DNA of 64,000 nt from Rhizobium sp. Q54 (GTDB lineage: Bacteria > Pseudomonadota > Alphaproteobacteria > Micropepsales > Micropepsaceae), in assembly GCA_945882615.1 (NCBI GenBank), contig CAMCWK010000003.1, positions 94,208 to 158,207 on the forward strand, in the 5' to 3' direction. A program made the position numbers and the translations under genes. Shown here piece by piece: positions 49,581 to 57,165 of the stretch (its first letter is position 1; every line of letters starts with the position of its first letter). Below the pieces are notes generated by a model. That model was not told where the DNA came from and did not search any database. It worked only from the letters and a program-made list of their open reading frames with translations.

Positions 49581-49606
49581 AACGTCGCGGTCAGAGGTTG
49601 GGTTCC
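49581..49606 (-). promoter_or_regulatory. EcfG promoter upstream of DUF1328 gene
   Basis: On the minus strand GGAAC is separated by 17 nt from CGTT, matching the GGAAC-N16/17-CGTT consensus. It lies 34 bp upstream of the DUF1328 start. Confidence 0.78.
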
Positions 49607-49638
49607 CGCCTATCCACAGGCGGGGACGGGCAAGGCGC

Positions 49639-49992
49639 CTATTTTGCGCTCTTGTTGCGATTGAGGAACATGTTGACGGCTCCCACGATCCCGGCGCCGA
49701 TAATCGCAACCCAGGGTGTTTCCTTTGCAACCGCGGCGAGAAGGGCGCGCGTCAACTCGTTGTTGGCGGGCGGCGGCGGCGGCGGTTTGCGCGGCCGCGA
49801 AATAGTACCGGCCACCACCCAGATCAGCGGCGGCACCAGCAGGATCCCGCCGGCCAGGGCATAACCGCCGGCGACGCCAAGCGCCTGTACCAGCGCGGAT
49901 GCCAGTGCCAGGCCCAGCAGACCGATGCCGAAAAACGCCATGGCGATGGCGGCGGCTGCCAGAATGGCCTTGGCGGTCAGTCGCGCGAACAT
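49639..49992 (-). CDS. hypothetical membrane protein
   Basis: A 117-residue protein with two closely spaced TM segments (AAAAIAMAFFGIGLLGLALA and YALAGGILLVPPLIWVVAG). A cytoplasmic RPRKPPPPPP basic/proline stretch and a third hydrophobic segment near the C-terminus follow. I do not recognise a family; the layout resembles holin-superfamily-like proteins found near DUF883 genes. Confidence 0.65.
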   Translation of the reverse strand: MFARLTAKAILAAAAIAMAFFGIGLLGLALASALVQALGVAGGYALAGGILLVPPLIWVVAGTISRPRKPPPPPPANNELTRALLAAVAKETPWVAIIGAGIVGAVNMFLNRNKSAK

Positions 49993-50116
49993 GTCAAATC
50001 CCTATCCCTTGCGTCCCGTTTATACGACAGCGCTGGTTAACAGGGAAATGACCCTGAAGGCGTTTTAGCGCCGCCCCGCGGCGCGTCGCGCCGCAGTAAA
50101 ATAAACCGAAGGCGCG

Positions 50117-50485
50117 CTAGCGCCTGAGGAAAATCGCGCCGAGAAAGGCGCCAATGCCGCCTGCAATCAGCAACGACTGGATGGGCTGGGCGCGGACATA
50201 GCCGCGCAGCTCCTCGGCATTTTCTTCCGCCCACTCTTCCGCCTCATCCTTGTATTCCAGGGCGGTGGTCTTGGCTTCCTTGGCGGCTTCCTCGGCCAGC
50301 GCCACGGCGCGGTCGGCGATCTCCTCGGCCGAGCGCATGGCCAATGCGGCGCGTTCCGACGCCACTTCGCTGACATCGCCGTAAAGGCCCTTCATGTCAT
50401 TTTGCAAGGCGCCGAAATCGGCGCGCAGGGCGGCGAGGCGTGCTTCGATATTGCCGTTCGCCGCGGACTTTTTCTTGGTGGCCAT
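50117..50485 (-). CDS. DUF883 (ElaB/YqjD-like) membrane-anchored protein
   Basis: A 122-residue protein with a long amphipathic, Glu/Ala/Lys-rich helix and a C-terminal TM anchor with glycine pairs (SLLIAGGIGAFLGAIFLRR). This is the ElaB/YqjD/DUF883 pattern. E. coli YqjD binds ribosomes at the membrane in stationary phase. It starts 45 bp downstream of phyR on the same strand and is probably co-expressed with it. Confidence 0.85.
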   Translation of the reverse strand: MATKKKSAANGNIEARLAALRADFGALQNDMKGLYGDVSEVASERAALAMRSAEEIADRAVALAEEAAKEAKTTALEYKDEAEEWAEENAEELRGYVRAQPIQSLLIAGGIGAFLGAIFLRR

Positions 50486-50530
50486 GATTCAATCTCCAAT
50501 TCGACAAATGACACAACGCACCGCAATGCG

Positions 50531-51346
50531 TTAAGCGGCTTCCTTCGCCACGGGGTGGAAAAACAGCGCCTGGCCCACGGTCGCCTGCACGGTTTCGGGC
50601 AGGAAGGGTTTGGCAATCAGATAGGTAGGTTCGGGACGCTCGCCGGTCAAAAGCTTTTCCGGATAGGCGGTGATGAAAATCACCGGGATGTCGAATGAGG
50701 CCAGGATTTCGCTCACCGCGTCGATGCCGCTGCCGCCCTCGCCCAGATTGATGTCGGCCAGCACCAGGCCGGGGCGTTCGGACTTGGCCTTGGCGACCGC
50801 GTCGTCCTTGGTGGCGGCGATGGCCACGACCTTGTGGCCCAGTTCGGTGACCAGATTTTCCAGGTCCAGGGCGATGATCGGCTCGTCCTCGATGATCAGC
50901 ACCTTGCTGGCCAGCTGGCTGTCGATGGTCTTCTGGGCCCCCAGGATGGCGGCTTCGACCTCTTCGGGGCTTTCGTCGATGATGAAGACGGCTTCTTCCA
51001 GGCTGAAGGCTTCCACGGCGGTCAGGAGCAGGGCGGCCCGCTTGGAGGCGGAAAGCGATTTCAGCCGGCTTTCCGGGGTCTTGCCGCCGGAGGTCTGGCC
51101 CGAGGTCTGGCCCGTGGTCTGGGTGGTCTCGTCAAAGTGCTCGGCGGCCGACTGCCAGATGGCATGGAACAGGCGATAGAGGCCCACCCGGGGGGGGACC
51201 CCCTCCATAAGGCTTTGATCTCCCGCCAAAAGTGCCGTCAAGGCGGCGCGGACATGGGCATCCCCGCTGGCCTGCGACCCGGTCAAGGCCCGGGCGTAGC
51301 GGCGCAGATAGGGAAGGTGCGGCGCAAGGGTTTGCGACATGCTCAT
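50531..51346 (-). CDS. phyR: general stress response regulator PhyR
   Basis: A protein of about 271 residues with the diagnostic PhyR architecture. An N-terminal ECF sigma-like domain (LPYLRRYARALTGSQASGD...SLEEAVFIIDESPEEVEAAI) is followed by a receiver domain (KVLIIEDEPIIALDLENL). The phosphorylated Asp is in LVLADINLGEGG and the switch Lys in LIAKPF. Phosphorylated PhyR binds NepR and frees EcfG. ATG 51346 has AAGGAG upstream. A near-consensus EcfG promoter precedes it, implying positive feedback. Confidence 0.96.
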   Translation of the reverse strand: MSMSQTLAPHLPYLRRYARALTGSQASGDAHVRAALTALLAGDQSLMEGVPPRVGLYRLFHAIWQSAAEHFDETTQTTGQTSGQTSGGKTPESRLKSLSASKRAALLLTAVEAFSLEEAVFIIDESPEEVEAAILGAQKTIDSQLASKVLIIEDEPIIALDLENLVTELGHKVVAIAATKDDAVAKAKSERPGLVLADINLGEGGSGIDAVSEILASFDIPVIFITAYPEKLLTGERPEPTYLIAKPFLPETVQATVGQALFFHPVAKEAA

Positions 51347-51392
51347 GGGGTAGTTGGCTCCTTCGGCCTCAAATAGAAAAGCTCGGATCAGG

Positions 51393-51417
51393 AACTTACG
51401 CCAGCCCAAAAAGTTCC
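51393..51417 (-). promoter_or_regulatory. EcfG-like promoter of phyR
   Basis: On the minus strand GGAAC-N16-AGTT (one mismatch from CGTT) lies 47 bp upstream of the phyR start. Confidence 0.6.
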
Positions 51418-51427
51418 CTAGCTTGCC

Positions 51428-51452
51428 GGAACCATCGCGAAGGCCATTCGTT
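51428..51452 (+). promoter_or_regulatory. EcfG promoter of nepR-ecfG
   Basis: GGAAC-N16-CGTT is an exact EcfG consensus about 100 bp upstream of nepR. It lies back-to-back with the phyR promoter in the same divergent region. Confidence 0.8.
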
Positions 51453-51553
51453 TGGAACCTTGGGAAGGGAACTGGTTATGGGGCTTGAGGCAGGAATACC
51501 GCGCCACTTGATTGCCAGGTGTCCGCGAAAAGCAGGAAGTGGTTCGGCTCAAT

Positions 51554-51760
51554 ATGACGCAGCAATGGGATACCACCGTGTCTGAGGACAAGCCCAACGA
51601 GAAGGCGCGGGCGACCCGCGCGCGCCAGCGGGCCATCGGCCGCGAGCTTCGGCGCATGTATGACGATGTGGCGCAGGAGCCCGTCCCCGACGATTTCATG
51701 GACCTGCTGCGCCAGATTGACGAAGCCGGCGATAAAACAGGGAAGGGCAAGGTGTCGTGA
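51554..51760 (+). CDS. nepR: anti-sigma factor NepR
   Basis: A 68-residue protein whose core IGRELRRMYDDVAQEPVPDDFMDLLRQID matches the NepR helix pair that holds EcfG. The N- and C-termini are polar and probably disordered, as usual for NepR. It is encoded directly before ecfG, with a GTGA stop/start overlap, and opposite to phyR, the classical order. ATG 51554 is chosen; in-frame GTG and TTG codons lie upstream. Confidence 0.9.
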   Translation: MTQQWDTTVSEDKPNEKARATRARQRAIGRELRRMYDDVAQEPVPDDFMDLLRQIDEAGDKTGKGKVS

Positions 51761-52401
51761 TGCCCACCTCCACCCCGTCCATGCATGCCCAGAAGCCGGA
51801 GAATCCGGACTTCAAGACTGAGCTTCTCGGCCTGGTGCCGTTCCTGCGCGCCTTTGCGCGTTCGCTGACCGGCAACCAGGAAGCCGCCGACGATCTGGCG
51901 CAGGAAACCCTGGTCAAGGCCTGGCAGAGCCGCTCGAGCTTTATCCCGGGCACCAATCTGAAAGCCTGGCTGTTCACCATCCTGCGCAACCAGTTCTATT
52001 CCGATCGCCGCCGCGCCTGGCGTCAGGCGCCCTGGGATCAGGATGCGGCCGAGCGTATTCCGGGCGGCGGCGAGGATCAGGTCCACAGCGCCGAACTGTC
52101 CGACACGGTCCGTGCGCTGAAACATCTGTCCGACGAGCAGCGCGAAGCTCTGATTTTGGTGGGGGCGGGCGGCTTTTCGTATGAAGATGCCGCTGCCATC
52201 TGCAAATGCGCCGTAGGCACGGTCAAGAGCCGGGTTGCGAGAGCGCGCAAGACCTTGATAGAGATTCTGGACGGCGGCGAGGCATTGAGCGATGTGTCGC
52301 GGCCCGCCGGGGGAGATGCCGCTCGTGAGATTATGGCGCAGCTTGACCAGCTCAGCCCCGGGCGTGCCGAGCAGCTCACCGGAAAAAAGCGCACAAAATA
52401 A
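51757..52401 (+). CDS. ecfG: ECF sigma factor EcfG
   Basis: A 214-residue sigma factor of the ECF15/EcfG type. Region 2 is FLRAFARSLTGNQEAADDLAQETLVKAWQ with FTILRNQFYSDRRR. Region 4 is LSDEQREALILVGAGGFSYEDAAAICKCAVGTVKSRVARAR. It directs the general stress response from GGAAC-N16/17-CGTT promoters. Its start overlaps the nepR stop (GTG 51757 or ATG 51760). The C-terminus extends past region 4 by about 40 residues. Confidence 0.95.
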   Translation: MMPTSTPSMHAQKPENPDFKTELLGLVPFLRAFARSLTGNQEAADDLAQETLVKAWQSRSSFIPGTNLKAWLFTILRNQFYSDRRRAWRQAPWDQDAAERIPGGGEDQVHSAELSDTVRALKHLSDEQREALILVGAGGFSYEDAAAICKCAVGTVKSRVARARKTLIEILDGGEALSDVSRPAGGDAAREIMAQLDQLSPGRAEQLTGKKRTK

Positions 52402-52417
52402 TTCCCATCACGCCGCG

Positions 52418-54121
52418 ATGAACAATCCGGGCTCCGAGCCTGGCTGGACCTTGCGCCAGCGGCTGCAGGTGATCATCACCCTGGCGTTGATCCCGGTGAT
52501 CCTGGTCAGCATATTTCAGGGCGTGTCCCGGGCGCGGCTCGACATTGCCAATGTCCATGACAGCTTGATGCAGTCGGCGCGGACGGTGGCGGCGGGACAC
52601 CAGAATCTGCTCGCTGCTGCCGATCAGGTGCTGCGCGCCGTGGGCAGTCTTTCCGAAGTGCGCTCCATGAGCGGCAATTGCGACGGCGTCCTGGCCGACA
52701 CGCTGATCGGGGTGCGGTATTTCTCCAACCTGACCCGCATCGACGAGAATGGCCGCGTGGTCTGCTCGGCGATGGCGCTGGCCCGCGGCCAGAATGTCGC
52801 CGACTATGAAGTGTTCCAGGCGGCCAGAAAAAGCAATGACATGACGGTGTCAAACGCGATGACAAGCCGCGTCACCGGCCAGCCGGTGATCGGCGGCATG
52901 CTGGCGCTGCACAAGACCGATGGCAGTTTCGACGGTACCGTCGCGATCACGCTGGATGTGCACTGGATCGACTACATGATGCGCTCCAGCAAGCTGCCGC
53001 CGGGCGCGGTGGTGGCGGTGTTCGACCGCGCCGGCAAGGTCATCGCCACCAACAACAAGGATGTGGCGGCCGCCATCGCCCGTTCCGATCCCAAGACCGG
53101 CGCCTCGCAGGAAATCACCAGCACCGTGGATTCGCGCGGCGACACTTGGCGCTATGGCAATGCGGCGCTGATGGGCAACGCCATCTTCGTCGCCTTTGCG
53201 ATGGGCGAGAGCCAGTTGTTCGGTCCCACCTATCTGCATGTGGGCCTCGATTTCGCATTGCCCATCCTGATGATCGGCTTTGCCTGGGTCGCGATCTGGC
53301 TGGCCACCGACCGCCAGGTCACGCAATGGATCAGCTATCTGCGCCGCATCGCCCATGCCTATCGCAGCGGCCATTATGTCATCCGTCCCGACCTGGCCGA
53401 GGCCCCGGTGGAGTTCAAGCTTCTGGGCGACGCCATGAGCGAGATGGCGGAAGGGATTCAGGACCGCGACCGCCGCCTGCGCGAGGCGGTCAACATGAAG
53501 ACCACCCTGATCAAGGAAATCCATCACCGGGTGAAGAACAACCTGCAGATTGTGATGAGCCTGCTCTCCATTCAGGCCAATCAGGTGCAGGACATCGCCG
53601 CGCGTGACGCGCTGCTGCAGGCCCAGACCCGCATCAATGCGCTGGCGCTGGTGCACCGCATCCTCAACGAACTGGAAGACCAGTCCACGCTGGACATACG
53701 CGATCTGCTGGACCAGCTCGCCCACCAGATCGCCGGCGGCATGAGCAACGACCAGGTGAAGGTCGAAGTCGATGTGCCCAGCCGGGTGGTCACCGGCAGC
53801 GTGGCGGTGGCGCTGGCGCTGTTCACGGTCGAGGTGCTGACCAATATCTTCAAGCATGCTTTCCCGGAAGGGCGCGAAGGCGTCATCCGCGTCACGATGG
53901 AGCCGCTGGAAGGCGGCAAGCTGAAGCTGGCCATCGCCGACAACGGGCTGGGCTTTGCCATGGAGGGCAGCAAGAAGAGCGTCGGCTCCCGTCTGATCAA
54001 GACCTTCGGCCTGCAGCTGGGCGGGGTTTCCAGCGTCCATTCCGAGCCGGGCCGCGGCACGGTGGTGGATCTGGTCTTTCCCGACCCCGACCTGAAGGCT
54101 CAGGAAGGGCCGCAAGTCTAA
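52418..54121 (+). CDS. HisKA_2/HWE sensor histidine kinase of the general stress locus (PhyK-like)
   Basis: A protein of about 567 residues. TM1 is near residues 15-37 and a periplasmic sensor region of about 230 residues follows. TM2 is near residues 278-302 and an HAMP-like linker comes next. The phospho-acceptor His is in KEIHHRVKNNLQIVMSLLS at about residue 368. The ATPase has NIFKHAFPEG and ADNGLGF. The HRxxNNLQ box is characteristic of kinases that phosphorylate PhyR. It starts 16 bp after ecfG, so it is probably the cognate PhyR kinase of this locus. Confidence 0.9.
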   Translation: MNNPGSEPGWTLRQRLQVIITLALIPVILVSIFQGVSRARLDIANVHDSLMQSARTVAAGHQNLLAAADQVLRAVGSLSEVRSMSGNCDGVLADTLIGVRYFSNLTRIDENGRVVCSAMALARGQNVADYEVFQAARKSNDMTVSNAMTSRVTGQPVIGGMLALHKTDGSFDGTVAITLDVHWIDYMMRSSKLPPGAVVAVFDRAGKVIATNNKDVAAAIARSDPKTGASQEITSTVDSRGDTWRYGNAALMGNAIFVAFAMGESQLFGPTYLHVGLDFALPILMIGFAWVAIWLATDRQVTQWISYLRRIAHAYRSGHYVIRPDLAEAPVEFKLLGDAMSEMAEGIQDRDRRLREAVNMKTTLIKEIHHRVKNNLQIVMSLLSIQANQVQDIAARDALLQAQTRINALALVHRILNELEDQSTLDIRDLLDQLAHQIAGGMSNDQVKVEVDVPSRVVTGSVAVALALFTVEVLTNIFKHAFPEGREGVIRVTMEPLEGGKLKLAIADNGLGFAMEGSKKSVGSRLIKTFGLQLGGVSSVHSEPGRGTVVDLVFPDPDLKAQEGPQV

Positions 54122-54207
54122 ATTTCAGCGCTGTTATGCGTTTGGGGCTATTTCCGCACGCGCCCCAATGGTTATGTTCCGGCTCGCAAATTTAAGTGAG
54201 CAGGGCC

Positions 54208-55614
54208 ATGGCGGACAGTTTCGACGCAATCGTGATCGGGGGCGGCCCGGGCGGCTACAATGCGGCGATCCGGCTCGGCCAGCTGGGCCTGACCAGCGCC
54301 TGCATCGACAAGCGCGGCAGCTTCGGCGGCACCTGCCTGAATGTCGGCTGCATTCCCTCCAAGGCCCTGCTGCATGCTAGCGAGCGCTTTCACGAAGCCA
54401 AGGAAGATTTCGCCAAGCTGGGCATCAAGGCCAAGGTCGAACTCGACCTCACCGCCATGATGGCGCAGAAGACCAAGGTGGTCGGCGAGCTGACCAAGGG
54501 CGTCGAATTCCTGCTCAAGAAAGCCAAGTCCGAAGCTATTGTCGGCGAGGCGCGCATCACTGCCCCCGGCAAGGTCGAGGTGAAGGGCGCGGACGGCAAG
54601 GTCCGCAATCTCACGGCCAAGCACATCATAATCGCCACCGGCTCCGACGTCGCGCAGCTGCCCGGCGTCACCATCGATGAAAAACAGATCGTGTCTTCCA
54701 CCGGCGCGCTGACGCTGACCTCCGTGCCGCGCAAACTGCTGGTTGTCGGCGCGGGCGTGATCGGACTGGAGCTGGGTTCGGTGTGGAAGCGGCTGGGCGC
54801 CGAAGTGACGGTGGTGGAATTCCTCGACCGCGTCACGCCGGGCATCGACGGCGAAATCGGCAAGGCGTTCCAGCGCATCCTGACCAAACAGGGTTTCACC
54901 TTCCAGCTGTCCACCAAGGTCACGGGCGTGGAAAAGAAGGGCGGCGGCGGCCTGAAAGTCACGGTCGAACCGGCGGCGGGCGGCAACAAGTCGATCATCG
55001 ATTGCGACGTGATGCTGGTCGCCATCGGCCGCATTCCCTACACCGCGGGTCTCGGCCTGCAGGAAGCGGGCGTGGCGATGGACAAGCGCGGACGCATCGT
55101 CACCGACGCGCATTACAAGACGAATGTCGCGGGCATTTATGCCGTGGGCGATTGCCGCGAAGGCCCCATGCTGGCGCACAAGGCCGAAGACGAAGGGGTG
55201 GCCTGCGCCGAGATCATCGCCGGCAAGGCGGGGCATGTGAATTACGACGCGATCCCCTCGGTGGTCTACACCTTCCCGGAAGTCGCCACCGTCGGCAAAA
55301 CCGAAGAAGAGCTGAAGGCGGCGGGCATTCAGTACAAGGTCGGCAAGTTTCCCTTCACCGCCAATGCCCGCGCCAAGACCATCGCCGCCACCGACGGGAT
55401 GGTGAAGATCCTGGCCGATGCCAAGACCGACAAGGTGCTGGGCTGCGCCATCATCGGTCCGGAAGCCGGAAACCTGATCGCCGAAGTGGTGCTGGCGATG
55501 GAGTTCGGCGCCTCATCGGAAGACATCGCCCGCACCTGCCATTCGCATCCCACGCTGACTGAGGCTGTCAGACAAGCCGCGATGGGCGTCGAAGGCTGGA
55601 CGATGCAGATGTGA
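54208..55614 (+). CDS. lpdA: dihydrolipoyl dehydrogenase
   Basis: A 468-residue flavoprotein disulfide reductase (E3 of 2-oxoacid dehydrogenase complexes). The FAD motif is AIVIGGGPGGYNAAIRLGQ and the redox disulfide is GGTCLNVGCIPSK. The NAD motif is LVVGAGVIGLELG, and the C-terminal catalytic His-Glu is in CHSHPTLTEAV. All key residues are present. ATG 54208 follows GCAGGG. No E1/E2 genes are adjacent. Confidence 0.96.
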   Translation: MADSFDAIVIGGGPGGYNAAIRLGQLGLTSACIDKRGSFGGTCLNVGCIPSKALLHASERFHEAKEDFAKLGIKAKVELDLTAMMAQKTKVVGELTKGVEFLLKKAKSEAIVGEARITAPGKVEVKGADGKVRNLTAKHIIIATGSDVAQLPGVTIDEKQIVSSTGALTLTSVPRKLLVVGAGVIGLELGSVWKRLGAEVTVVEFLDRVTPGIDGEIGKAFQRILTKQGFTFQLSTKVTGVEKKGGGGLKVTVEPAAGGNKSIIDCDVMLVAIGRIPYTAGLGLQEAGVAMDKRGRIVTDAHYKTNVAGIYAVGDCREGPMLAHKAEDEGVACAEIIAGKAGHVNYDAIPSVVYTFPEVATVGKTEEELKAAGIQYKVGKFPFTANARAKTIAATDGMVKILADAKTDKVLGCAIIGPEAGNLIAEVVLAMEFGASSEDIARTCHSHPTLTEAVRQAAMGVEGWTMQM

Positions 55615-55637
55615 CATCGCGCAAAAGCGCGATGTCA
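55612..55637. terminator. palindromic terminator-like hairpin between convergent genes
   Basis: A perfect 11-bp TGACATCGCGC/GCGCGATGTCA stem with an AAAA loop begins at the lpd stop codon. It lies between lpd and the convergent monooxygenase gene. It lacks a clear T tract on either side. Confidence 0.5.
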
Positions 55638-55672
55638 TCCCGTCTGTAGCGGCAGCGTACGAACGATCCAAC

Positions 55673-56890
55673 TTACTTCTTCGCCGCCAACTTCACATGC
55701 TCCGGCCTCGGCCCGATGCCGATCAGCCGCGCCGGAAACTGCCGCAGCCAGGGCCAGGCATTCAGCAGCTTCACCACCCACGGCACCTTGCGCGTTTCCT
55801 TGGCGCGCAAGGTCGGTGCCAGCATCATGTCCTGCGCGAAAATCTGGAACCGCTGGATGACGCGGGTGGGCAATTCCCGCCGCTTCTGCACCCTCTTCAA
55901 ATCGGAAAATTTCGGCACGCCTTTTTGCAGCGCCGGCCCGACAATGTTGGCCGTCGCCACCGCATCCTGAATGGCCAGATTGATGCCCACCCCGCCCGCC
56001 GGTGACATGGCATGGGCGGCATCACCGATCATCAACAGGCCCGGCCGCGCCCATTGCTCCAGCCGGTTGACCGCCACAGTCAAGAGCTTGACCTGATCAA
56101 AGCCGGTGATGGTGTCCACCCGGCCGGCGGCAAAGCCCGCCACCTTGCGCAGGCGACCCCGGAAAGCAGTGATGCCTTCGGCTCTGATCGCGTCATGCCC
56201 GCCCTTGGGAATGCCATAGGCGCATTGCCAATAGTCGCCGCGATAGATCATCACAAAGAACACGCCGCCCTGGATGCGGCCCACCAGATCGACCGGATCG
56301 CCGGCGCGGTGCGGCAGGCTGAGCCACAAGACATCGAACGGCGCGCCCAGATCCTTGAGCTTCAGTCCCGATTTGTCGCGCAGGATGGAATGGCGGCCAT
56401 CGGCGCCGATGGTCAGCCCGGCGCGAATCTGAAGATTGCCATTCGGCCCTGTTGCCAGCACGCCGGCTATTCTATCGCCTTGCGCAATCAAGTCGCGTGC
56501 CTGGGTCTGCATCAGCAGATGGAAGTTGGGATAGGTCTTCGCTTCATCAGCGATGAAATCCAGAAAATCCCATTGCGGCATCAGGGCGATGAATTTGCTG
56601 ACCGTGGGCAGCCGGCTGAAATCGCCGATGGTGAAATGCGCCTCGCCGAAATCCAGCGTCACCTGGCGGATCTTGGCATGGGTCAATTGCAGGAAGCGCT
56701 CCAGCAGGCCCAGCTCATGCAGAATCTGCTGGGTGGAGGGATGCACCGTGTCGCCGCGAAAATCGCGCAGGAAGTCGGCGTGCTTTTCCAGCACCGTGAC
56801 ATCGACCCCGGCCCGGGCCAGCAGCAACCCGCACATCATGCCGGCGGGGCCGCCGCCGGCGATGACGCAACTGGTCGAAATGGTTTCCAT
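55673..56890 (-). CDS. FAD-dependent aromatic hydroxylase/monooxygenase (UbiH/PHBH fold)
   Basis: A protein of about 405 residues. The Rossmann motif is CVIAGGGPAGMMCGLLLARAG, GADGRHSILRDK is the DG motif, and the FAD-ribose motif is GLLMIGDAAHAMSPAGGVGIN. These define class A flavin monooxygenases. The substrate is unknown; the C-terminus carries a basic amphipathic region that could contact the membrane. ATG 56890 is chosen as the start. Confidence 0.88.
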   Translation of the reverse strand: METISTSCVIAGGGPAGMMCGLLLARAGVDVTVLEKHADFLRDFRGDTVHPSTQQILHELGLLERFLQLTHAKIRQVTLDFGEAHFTIGDFSRLPTVSKFIALMPQWDFLDFIADEAKTYPNFHLLMQTQARDLIAQGDRIAGVLATGPNGNLQIRAGLTIGADGRHSILRDKSGLKLKDLGAPFDVLWLSLPHRAGDPVDLVGRIQGGVFFVMIYRGDYWQCAYGIPKGGHDAIRAEGITAFRGRLRKVAGFAAGRVDTITGFDQVKLLTVAVNRLEQWARPGLLMIGDAAHAMSPAGGVGINLAIQDAVATANIVGPALQKGVPKFSDLKRVQKRRELPTRVIQRFQIFAQDMMLAPTLRAKETRKVPWVVKLLNAWPWLRQFPARLIGIGPRPEHVKLAAKK

Positions 56891-56967
56891 GCCCGCCCCG
56901 TGGAATGCCGGAAGTCTATTGTAAAACCGGGAGGCCGTACTACATTTGCACTGCAACAATTTATCAG

Positions 56968-56982
56968 AAGGAGGTGATCCAG
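56968..56982 (+). promoter_or_regulatory. extended Shine-Dalgarno sequence
   Basis: AAGGAGGTGATCCAG is complementary over 15 contiguous nt to the universal 3' end of 16S rRNA (CTGGATCACCTCCTT). Its last G is the first base of the GTG start at 56982. A normal site pairs over 4-8 nt. A possible sigma-70 promoter lies upstream: TTGTAA at 56919-56924, 16 nt, then TACATT at 56941-56946. Confidence 0.85.
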
Positions 56983-57056
56983 TGTCTCATTGTCACTATC
57001 TGCGGACGTCGAAACCCGCGAACTGGATTCTTCTTGCGAAGAACAGCGCCGCGTAA
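56982..57056 (+). CDS. 24-residue peptide gene with extended ribosome binding site (rreB/rreR-like)
   Basis: A GTG-initiated frame of 24 codons ends in TAA. The peptide begins MSHCHYLRTSK and contains two His and one Cys near its N-terminus, then NWILLAKNSAA. The ribosome binding site is an unusually long perfect complement of the 16S rRNA 3' end. A strong terminator follows at 57081, which would give an mRNA of about 165 nt if the candidate promoter is used. From memory, rreB (Bradyrhizobiaceae) and rreR (Rhodobacter group) share extended SD sequence, GTG start and tiny peptide, and are poorly translated, ribosome-regulated mRNAs. Sequence homology to them was not tested. Confidence 0.6.
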   Translation: MSHCHYLRTSKPANWILLAKNSAA

Positions 57057-57080
57057 GCGACGGTCACAGTAAGGCAATGC

Positions 57081-57119
57081 GAGGCCGTCTCCCGCCCGGG
57101 AGGCGGCCTCTCTTGTTTT
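57081..57119 (+). terminator. intrinsic terminator of the small gene
   Basis: A 13-bp GC-rich stem (57081-57093 with 57098-57110; one G-U wobble) with a GCCC loop is followed by TCTTGTTTT. It ends the short transcript before the ThDP enzyme gene. Confidence 0.85.
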
Positions 57120-57165
57120 GGAAGACTGGCTTGTTTTTAGCGCACAGGGTTGGTTATTGGAGCGC

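Noticed and set aside
56967..56982. Possible fragment of a 16S rRNA gene 3' end on the minus strand
   Set aside because: Similarity stops after about 16 nt on both sides. The sequence sits exactly before a GTG reading frame with its own terminator, so an extended ribosome binding site explains it better.
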